Shown piece after piece: positions 41,776 through 50,400 of a DNA stretch of 64,000 bases. The stretch is from Diplonema papillatum. Lineage: Eukaryota > Euglenozoa > Diplonemea > Diplonemida > Diplonemidae. The notes below the pieces were generated by a model. It saw only the letters and a list, made by a program, of their open reading frames with translations, did no database searches and was not told the DNA's origin. Within the stretch, counting starts at the first letter, position 1; every line of letters begins with the position of its first letter. The position numbers and the translations under genes are program-made. The DNA lies in assembly GCA_030068145.1 (NCBI GenBank), contig JAPJBO010001076.1:1-64000 (forward strand). Direction: 5' to 3'.

Positions 41776-42641
41776 TCCGCCTTTTTTGAGAGGTCGGCCA
41801 TGGACTTTTGCGCCTGGACCAGAGCCGACTTCGTGAAGTCGGTGTAGTCCAAAGACCCGAACCGGGTCTCCCACGCAATCTGGAATTCGATCCCGTTCGC
41901 ATGCAAGCACTTCAGCCGCAGGGCCTCCAGGCGGACCATGATGTGATGGAGCACCTGGAGGATGGGCGGGGTCTGGTACGCCAACGGCATCAGGGCGATA
42001 AGAGTGACGAAGTGGGTCCGGCGCTCGTGGTCGACCACGCTCCCCGCGTCGTGGGGGTTCTCGGGAACCAAATGGTAGGCGTATCTGCCTTGTATTTCGG
42101 ACAGGATGACTTGGCGCCCCGGAGCCGTCGCCAACCCCTCCACCCAAGTCATGACTCGGCGTGGGTCCACCGCCTCGGTCATGACCGGTGCGGCCTGCGC
42201 AGCCATCGGGAGGTTTTGGAAGGCAGATTGGGCGAACAAAGCGAGGAGAGCGGTCTTGACCGGGCCCTCCTCAACGGCAGCGAGCAATGGCTCTTGAGCC
42301 AAGCTCGGCGGAGCGTCGTGCTCTTGAGCACGAGCGATCCGGACACGGAACTCTTCTTGAAGAGTGGTGCCAGCCTGGTGCACCGCCACTATGCAGGCGG
42401 GGCAAACCCACCCGTCCGCCGCTAAGTGGTCTACGAACAGGGGCGCGACTTCCCTTGGGAGCGCCGCTTTGAGGCAGGTGGCCAGACTCCGTTTCCCGCA
42501 TCGGGCACAGAACGCCCCCGCGGTGTGGATCTTTCCACAATCGACACAGCAGTCGACGTCTTCCTCCGCGGCCTCCCACTCGTCGGGGGCGCGGACAACC
42601 TGGATCGGGGACCAATCCACGGCCTTGAACTCACAAGCCAT
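41745..42641 (-). CDS. Zinc-finger protein, probably 3'-truncated
   Basis: 298 codons from ATG 42641 (MACEFKAVDWSPIQVV). Near residues 30-85 are cysteine pairs CCVDCGKIHTAGAFCARCGK and WVCPACIVAV suited to one or two zinc ribbons. The rest is helical without recognised motifs (LAQEPLLAAVEEGPVKTALL; LEALRLKCLHANGIEFQIAW). The coding end falls inside a dispersed repeat (41648-41775), so the natural C-terminus has been lost or replaced. No family is recognised. Treble-clef/ribbon proteins of this size occur in both mobile elements and host regulators; I cannot choose. Confidence 0.5.
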   Translation of the reverse strand: MACEFKAVDWSPIQVVRAPDEWEAAEEDVDCCVDCGKIHTAGAFCARCGKRSLATCLKAALPREVAPLFVDHLAADGWVCPACIVAVHQAGTTLQEEFRVRIARAQEHDAPPSLAQEPLLAAVEEGPVKTALLALFAQSAFQNLPMAAQAAPVMTEAVDPRRVMTWVEGLATAPGRQVILSEIQGRYAYHLVPENPHDAGSVVDHERRTHFVTLIALMPLAYQTPPILQVLHHIMVRLEALRLKCLHANGIEFQIAWETRFGSLDYTDFTKSALVQAQKSMADLSKKADQSTCFVGNT

Positions 42642-42779
42642 AGCACGAGCAATTATTTTTTGTTTGTGCGATTTAACCTACGTGTGTTCTGGTTAAACCG
42701 CTGCCAACGTTCTTTTTAGCTGCAACAAATACTGTCTCCAGGGAAGCAGAAATTGGTTGTCGCAAAAAAAAAAAAAAAC

Positions 42780-43440
42780 AAAAAAGGGACCACACGTTGC
42801 ACAACGCCTTCGCGGCCACCGCGGTCAGCGTCGTCGGCGTCTCGGCCGCGACCGCCGCGGCGGCGTACCGCTCGGCCGCGTGGACGCCGGCCGCCACGAC
42901 GGCCCCGCGGGCGTCGCGCAGCGGCTGCGCCGCCGCCTTCTGCGTCGCGCCCGCACCGACGCTCCCGGTGCTGCTGACCAGCGTCTCGTTCCAGGCTTCC
43001 GCGGCGCCGACAGCGGGCGGCGACGCCGGCTGCGGGTCGTCGGCCCCGGGCTTCCCGCCCGCCTCCATCGGGTTGGCCAGCGCGAAGGCGCAGTGCGCGT
43101 GCACATCCAGCAGCACGGCGTGCGCGGCCCTGCGGGCTTCGTCGTCGGGGTCTCGGTCTTGCTGCTGCTGAGGGTCAGACCAGTTGCCGCCCGGCAGGTT
43201 CGACGGCAGCGGCATGTAGTTCACGGCCCTGCAGCTTGGCGACGCCAGGAGTGCCCTGCGGTGTGGTTGTAGAGTGCTAATGGACAGTAGTTCTGGCGGC
43301 TGTGCGCAACGAAACGCAAACCAGGGAGGTGTTGGGCACCGGTTTCTAAAGGAATCGGAATAACAAAAGGGTGGGGCAACAGTGTGTGGAATCTCGATCT
43401 TGCTGCTGCTGAGGTTCGACGACGGCAGCGGCATGCAGTT
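42780..43440 (-). CDS. Hypothetical Ala/Pro-rich exon
   Basis: GC-rich minus frame. The best-supported part (about 43230-42795) follows an acceptor-like AAGCTGCAG|GG and reads NYMPLPSNLPGGNWSDPQQQ, DDEARRAAHAVLLDVHAHCA, ANPMEAGGKPGADD, and an Ala-rich helix (RDARGAVVAAGVHAAERYAA), then meets a donor-like GTGTGG before an AT-rich tail. A duplicate of its first 15 codons lies at 43445-43395 (NCMPLPSSNLSSSK). No family is recognised. Confidence 0.4.
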
Positions 43441-43554
43441 CACGGCCCTCCGCAGCTTGGCGACGCCAAGATGTGGAGGGGAGCCGCGACGTTGCCTCTC
43501 TTCCGCACCGCACGAAGGTGCCTGTCCTCCCCAAAACGTTCAGCCCGAAAGCAG

Positions 43555-43625
43555 GCCGCTCACGCAAGAACGAGACAGGAAGACGCAAATCAGGTCCAGA
43601 GCCGGCGATGAGCGCGGTAAAAGGA
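43555..43625 (+). repeat. Isolated monomer of the 86-bp satellite
   Basis: CTCACGCAAGAACGAGACAG, GAAGACGCAAATCAGGTCCA, GAGCCGGCGATGAGCGCGGT match the array that starts 1.2 kb downstream; it is a detached single unit. Confidence 0.7.
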
Positions 43626-43639
43626 GAGCCGTGCGGTGT

Positions 43640-44870
43640 GATTGGAGGAGCGTGCTGGGGTAGCGTGTGCGAATGGCCAATGGTACCCAAGGAAGGCATT
43701 GTGGCCATTTCAGATTGGCCGCATGGAAACGAAGAACCAGAGCGCGTTGTTGCAGTGAAAGTGCACGCGTATCAACCCAGTGCGCCTGCAAAGACAGTGA
43801 CGCACGGAACGTCAGCAGCAATTACGAAGGTTCGAAACGTATACACTTTGAGTGTGTGCCGACAGAAGGGGCAAAGAAGTGCGTAGTTTTGTTTTATTAT
43901 TTTGGTTGTTTTTTGTCGACAACATATTGTGGTTGAGGTGTCAGATGTAGATCTAAAGCCGCCCACGTCAAATTTTGTTAAGCATTGAGTTCTTTTAAGT
44001 ACATGAACCACATGGATTAGCATGCACTGTTTTGTTAAGCAGCGGCTGCCAAAACTTGCCGTGACACCTATTTGATGCAAGGTAAAGGAGAAAGTTGGAA
44101 GTAATTGGGAACTTGATATTTTGTTGAGACCCTCGTAGCTCGCTGGGTCAGGCGCGCCAGGTACGTGCTGGGCTAATTCCTGTCCGGGCTCGGACTGTGA
44201 AGTCCTCTTGGGTTTCCTTCGCAAGTTCTCTCGTGTATGCCTACGAAGCTCCTGCGTGGGAACGACGGCCTTGGGGCCGCGTTTGTGAGCCTTCCCGGCG
44301 CCAAAGCCGCGGGAAAAAAGCGCCTCGCCAAGCCGCAACTCGTCTTCAATGGGATCTTAATGCGCGGGCCTTAATGCGGCCGTTCTTGACATGCTGCGCA
44401 AAAAGGAGGCTGGTTTCACTGTGCGTTGGACTCGTACCAAGCAATGAGGACCTCCGGCGGTACTTTCGTCAAAAACACGAGAAGAAATGTGAGAACCGGA
44501 AAGAAGGGGCAAGAACAGGAGAACCCCCGCTCTCCGTTACAGAATCGCCGTCTTCGTGATCATGTTCTCTGTCTTGTTCATTCCTGAGTCCAAGACATCG
44601 TTGCCCCGTAAGGTTGCGCGGCCAAACCGCCGCTGAGCCCCTCACTAAGGTTCTCCTGCGCCGCCAGATGCGGAGAAAAGCGGTTTGAGGTGTCAGGTAA
44701 GAGCGAGAAGCCGTGGCGGCAAACCCAGGAGAAAGCGGGAGTGTTGTGCTGCCTCAGTGCTCCTGCCGTGCCCCCCAACGGTCTGCCGTGATCCAGAAAC
44801 TGGAACTCGGCCCTTTTAGCCTTTCCCCTGTGTTCCAGAAGAGTGCCGTGAGCGATGCTGGAAGTATACA
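43640..44870. other. No confident gene; one SINE-like copy
   Basis: 43979-44150 is the third copy of the SINE-like repeat (TAAGCATTGAGTTCTTTTAA; CCTCGTAGCTCGCTGGG). A basic minus frame at 44338-44160 (FSRGFGAGKAHKRGPKAVVP) could be a gene fragment but matches nothing I recognise. Confidence 0.35.
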
Positions 44871-46600
44871 CAAGGACAAGGGAAAGAAGAGACAGGAAGA
44901 CGCAAATCAGGTCCAGAGCCGGCGATGAGCGCGGTAAATCGAGTCCGAAAGCAGGCCGCTCACGCAAGAACAAAGGAGAGAAGAGACAGGAAGACGCAAA
45001 TCTGGTCCAGAGCCGGCGTTTGAGCGCGGTAAAACGACGGCGAAGGCAGGCCGCTCACGCAAGAACAAAGGAGAGAAGAGACAGGAAGCTGCAAATCAGG
45101 TCCAGAGCCGGCGATGAGCGCGGTAAAAGGACGGTGAGTCCGAAAACAGGCCGCTCACGCAAGAACAAAGGAGAGAAGAGACAGGAAGCCGCAAATCGGT
45201 CCAGAGCCGGCGTTGGAGCGCGGTAAAACGACGGCCCGAAGGCAGGCGCTCACGCAAGAACAAAGGAGAGAAGAGACAGGAAGCCGCCAATCAGGTCCAG
45301 AGCCGGCGATGAGCGCGGTAAAACGACGGTGAGTCCGAAAGCAGGCCGCTCACGCAAGAACAAAGGAGAGAAGAGACATGAAGACGCAAATCGGGTCCAG
45401 AGCCGGCGTTGGAGCGCGGTAAAACGACGGCGAAGGCAGCTCACGCAAGAACAAAGGAGAGAAGAGACAGGAAGCCGCAAATCAGGTCCAGAGCCGGCGA
45501 TGAGCGCGGTAAAAGGACGGTGAGTCCGAAAGCAGGCCGCTCACGCAAGAACAAGGGACAGAAGAAGACGCAAATCAGGTCCAGAGCGTTGGAGCGCGGA
45601 GAGCCCGAAAGTCGGCCGCTCACACAAGAACAAAGGAGAGAAGAGACAGGAAGACGCAAATCAAGTCCAGAGCGTTGGAGCGCGGAGAGCCCGATAGTCG
45701 GCCGTTCACACAAGGACAAAGGAGAGAAGAGACAGGAAGACGCAAATCAGGTCCAGAGCGTTGGAGCGCGGAGAGCCCGAAAGTCGGCCGCTCACACAAG
45801 AACAAAGGAGAGAAGAGACAGGAAGACGCAAATCAAGTCCAGAGCGTTGGAGCGCGGAGAGCCCGATAGTCGGCCGTTCACACAAGGACAAAGGAGAGAA
45901 GAGACAGGAAGACGCAAATCAGGTCCAGAGCGTTGGAGCGCGGAGAGCCCGAAAGTCGGCCGCTCACACAAGAACAAAGGAGAGAAGAGACAGGAAGACG
46001 CAAATCAAGTCCAGAGCGTTGGAGCGCGGAGAGCCCGATAGTCGGCCGTTCACACAAGGACAAAGGAGAGAAGAGACAGGAAGACGCAAATCAGGTCCAG
46101 AGCGTTGGAGCGCGGAGAGCCCGAAAGTCGGCCGCTCACACAAGAACAAAGGAGAGAAGAGACAGGAAGACGCAAATCAAGTCCAGAGCGTTGGAGCGCG
46201 GAGAGCCCGATAGTCGGCCGTTCACACAAGGACAAAGGAGAGAAGAGACAGGAAGACGCAAATCAGGTCCAGAGCGTTGGAGCGCGGAGAGCCCGAAAGT
46301 CGGCCGCTCACACAAGAACAAAGGAGAGAAGAGACAGGAAGACGCAAATCAAGTCCAGAGCGTTGGAGCGCGGAGAGCCCGATAGTCGGCCGTTCACACA
46401 AGGACAAAGGAGAGAAGAGACAGGAAGACGCAAATCAGGTCCAGAGCGTTGGAGCGCGGAGAGCCCGAAAGTCGGTCGCTCACACAAGAACAAAGGAGAA
46501 GAGACAGGAAGACGCAAATCAAGTCCAGTGGAGCGCGGTAAAAGGACGGTCAGCCCGAAGGCAGGCCGCTCACGCAAGGACAACGGAGAGAGACAGGGCG
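44870..46600 (+). repeat. Satellite array with 86-bp monomers and 172-bp higher-order unit
   Basis: Left part (44870-45585): diverged 91-100 bp monomers (GACAGG at 44891, 44985, 45080, 45180, 45275, 45375, 45466). Right part (about 45587-46447): 86-bp monomers alternating strictly between type A (CAGGTCC, CCGAAAGTCGGCCGCTCACA, AGAACAAA) and type B (CAAGTCC, CCGATAGTCGGCCGTTCACA, AGGACAAA), five dimers. All reading frames stay open because stops are absent from the unit; these are not genes. Confidence 0.9.
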
Positions 46601-46733
46601 ACCCCCGGGGGAGCCAAACATAGTTAGTCTATTTGTTTTTGTAAAAGATAGGCGGATGTTTGCACACAGCGGGTGGCACAATGCGCGTGTACCTGGTGAG
46701 CGATGACAACCGCCGGCTATCCCGCAAAAAAAT

Positions 46734-47168
46734 GTGGATCCAGGCAACAGCCCAGAGCAGCTCACGGCACAAGACGACGCTGCTGTGTCGGCCTGCGCGC
46801 TAAGAATTGCGAGCTCTGCTTCAGCCCACCACAACGTCTGCGAAGCGGAGACGCAGCGTCCTCGGCTTTGCGGACTCAACCGCCAATTCTCTACAACAAA
46901 GAGGCGGCGGAGCAACTGTGTACGGAGTACGAATATGGAGGCGAAGGACCTGAGGGTCACGATGGTGACGCCAGGGAGGATGACAGACAAAATTCGTGAA
47001 GTCCGTCGGGCTGATGCCGGCCTCGCTAAGGAAGCCGAAGTGGAAGACGCAACGACGGTCATGTGGTGCAGGTGTGGCTCAGGTGGGTTCTGTTCAACCA
47101 CCAAAACACGCTGCCTACGTCTTTTTAGCCTTCACAATACATTGCAGGGCAACCCGCAAGAATGTTGA
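46734..47168 (+). CDS. Hypothetical ORF, weak
   Basis: 145 codons in the plus frame. It starts near an acceptor-like TGGATCCAG and includes basic (TKRRRSNCVRSTN) and Cys-rich (MWCRCGSGGFCSTT) pieces. The last 70 bases are the GGGCAACCCGCAAGA dispersed repeat. The opposite strand is also open. Coding status is uncertain. Confidence 0.2.
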   Translation: MDPGNSPEQLTAQDDAAVSACALRIASSASAHHNVCEAETQRPRLCGLNRQFSTTKRRRSNCVRSTNMEAKDLRVTMVTPGRMTDKIREVRRADAGLAKEAEVEDATTVMWCRCGSGGFCSTTKTRCLRLFSLHNTLQGNPQEC

Positions 47169-47495
47169 AAAACCGTACACCGCGAGAGTCGGAGAAAGCA
47201 GAAAAGGGAAACTTGGGGTGGCCGGCTACATTGGACGAGCACACTTTTCCACAAAACTTCCCAGAAATTCCCAAGATTTCGTTCTCTTTCACGCTTTTTC
47301 ACGTTTTTTCGTCGTCTTGTTGCGTTAGTGGTATGGTCCTTTGACAGAGTGAGCCGATGCCTCTCATCTCACCTTTAAAACACGGCTGAGTCGCGCATGC
47401 TCTTGACAGACGCTAACGTCCGACATTTCGCACGCGCGTCGCAGTCGTTGGGTGGTATTGACAAGGGGTTTCATCGGACACTCGGATGAGCTTCG

Positions 47496-50400
47496 TTACT
47501 TCACTGCCGCAGGTTCCCCCCTGCCCTGGGAGGTCCGCTTGGCTGCCTTCGGGTTGCGTTTCCGCGTTGGTGTTGTTGCTTCGCTTTTGGACTCCTTCTT
47601 CGACTTCGCACGGTCCCAACGTCCTGGTCTGCCCTTGGTGCACGTCTTGCGCTCAGTCTGCGCAGTTCGTCTCTCCTGCTTGACCTCGTGCTTCCATCGA
47701 GCCTGCTTGCGCTCCCATCCCGACGGGTAGTGCGTCTGCGGTCGAAAACTGCCATTCAGTGTTGCAGCTTTGCGGAGCCCAGCCTGCGGTATGGCTCGCA
47801 CCTTGTCGCCGGCCTTCTTCGCCGTCTGCTCTCGTGCGGCGGCTTCGTAGGCGCGCATCACGGCTTCAAACGCCTGCTGGCTCGCCATCTGTGGCCTCTT
47901 GTTGAGTCCGGCCATGTTTCCGCCTCCGAGAGACGTCAGGACGTTGACTTGCATCTCAAGCGCCGGGTGAATCGGCGTCTGCACGATACTCGTCAGCCGT
48001 CGCATCGCGCTCTTCATCGCGTACGATTTCGCGGTCGCCGAGTCCCGATACTCGGCTGTCGCTCGTCTCTGGACTTCATCCATCGCACGATTCGATAGAG
48101 CATCGGCGTCGATATTCTGCTCGCGCGGCACGTGCTCCAACTTGATGTCGATGCCTTTCTGCCGCAGTTCCGCCACCTCTGCCTGCGCCCTCGTCTTGTA
48201 CGGTCGCAGAGCTTCGGAACAGCGCGCGTTTCCTGTCATCTGGTCAACGACAAGTCCGCTGTCCCCCCGAACAACCAGCTCTCCGCTCAGCCCTGGCTGG
48301 TCTTGGAGTCGGTGCAGTGCCTTGATCAGAGCCGTGTACTCCGCGACGTTGTTTGTCGCTCGCTCTTCGATCGGGGCACAAATCTCCCATTGTTTCTTCC
48401 CCGCGAGGTAGTATACGGCTCCTGCACCCGAAACGGCCCCACGCGTCCCGTTGTTCCGCGAGCCGCCGTCGAAGAAGACTGCTGTCAGCGGTTCGGGCAG
48501 TTCGTCCCTCGCCAGCCACTGTTTCTCTCTTTCTTCCGTGTTGCGTTTCTCTCGACGCCGAGTTTTGAGCGGCGTCAGCGTCAGGCCGCTAAAAAGCTCG
48601 AAGTCAATTGCGAGTTCAAAGAACGTCGCAGAGGCGTCGCCTCCTTGCTCCGCCCATCGCTTCGAGGAGCTCCATTTTGCCATCGCTACGAGCATCTCTT
48701 GCGAGTCGGGCCACGCTGTGGTGCTTGGCCGGGCTCCCTGCACATCGATGGGGTACACAGCAGTCGGTGGTTTCGGGCACCATCCCCACGGGTAGGTGTC
48801 GACAGAAAACTCCTTTCTCCGACAATCCTTCTCAACTAATCCTTCCACCTTCTGTCGGTCGAGCAGAATGCGCGCACACATTAGCTGAATCGACCCTGCC
48901 ATGTCCGCCGCTTGGTCGTGTTGCGCCTGTTTCGGCACGACGCCACAGAGAGCGAGACATTTCGGCATGTTCGGAAGACTGGCGACGAGGTGCGGGTACT
49001 CATTCCTGATTGCTGTCCACCTCGTGCAGTCCCACCACATGTGGTGCTCGTCTTCCGGTACCCCCGCGTCGCAGTACTTGCAGACATCGTGCCCAAGCCG
49101 CTTTCCCGTCAAAACAGCGTTAGTGATGACTGCGCGCACCAGCCCTTGCTGGTATCCGGTCAGCCCTCCTTCCGTCAACAATCGTCGTGTCGCCGGACCG
49201 TCGATGCCGTGGATAATCCCCTCGAATTGTCCTCGCACGATCTTCGCATATCTGCTGGTGCGGACGGCCTCCCTCACCGCGTGCTGAAACTCGTCTCTCG
49301 CAACTGCCGCCCGCCTCTTTGCGCCCCTGTCTTCTGCGTCGGTGTCGCAGAAGAGGTTCCATTCCTCCGGTTGCGCCGGGTCTCGTAGACGTCCAAGCTC
49401 AGTCCACGTCCAGCCTACCTCTTCGACAGCCTCCTGGAACAGGGCTACCGGCCCCTTCTTCTTCGCGTTGATTTCTCCGCGCTCCTCTCTTTCGCGCCTT
49501 ATTGCTCGTACCTCCTCTGCCAATCGCCTGAGTCGTGGTCGTCTGCCTAATTGCTGCCCGAGCGTGAGCAGCCGCCGATGCAAAACGACAGAAGCCGGGT
49601 CCAGCCGGTGTCCGCGGCACAACACATTCAGCACTATTGCGCCGTTCCGGCGTGGGCTTCCGGACCAGATCCCCGCCATTGTTGCTCTCATCAAAGCTTG
49701 AACGTACTTCTTAGGTGGCTGCCACACGGCGGTTCCATACAGCGCTTTGGTCGTTGCTGCAGCGGCCACGTATCGCTCCCTTTCTTCCATCGGTACGGGG
49801 AGGTGTCGAGCCCGGCGGGCGATGGCTTGTGCCTTTTCGTGTCGCCCCTTTATGCGCTTGCTCGGCTTCGGCGATCCTTGACTTACCGAAAGCATCGTCC
49901 CCAACACGTCGAAAGCCTGCTGTCTCTCTATCGTCTTCCCTTGCACTTTCACCGCCCTCTCACGGCTTTCACACGTTGTGTACCAGTAGGACTTGGCGGC
50001 TCCGACTCCCAAGTCTGCCGCATTCGCGAATCGTGTTGTTGTCTGTGTGGCCGCTTTGAACTGTTTCTTGTCGCTCGTCATGGCCTGGGTGTCGTCCAGG
50101 AAGGCCAATGCACGTACAACTTCTTCCTCGCTTCCGAGTACCTCTACCGCTCGGATCCATACTGCAACAAGCGCATTCAGCAGCAAGACACTCAAGGGAC
50201 ACCCCTGCAAAATGCCGTTTGCTGCGTTGAAGGCTTCCCCTATTCCGCCCGCGGTTTTAAAGTGTCTCCTGATGGCAGAGTATACTCCTCTTAGCGCTCT
50301 CAGGACCCCTTTGTCGATTCCCATGTACTCCACCAGTCTGAACATTATGTCGTGAGGGAGGCGATCGAAGCACTTCTCGTAGTCTACGGACAGCCCATAC

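Noticed and set aside
45409-46627. Overlapping ORFs of 60-210 codons in the satellite
   Set aside because: The 86-bp unit has no stops in several frames; periodic identical ORFs on both strands are artefacts.
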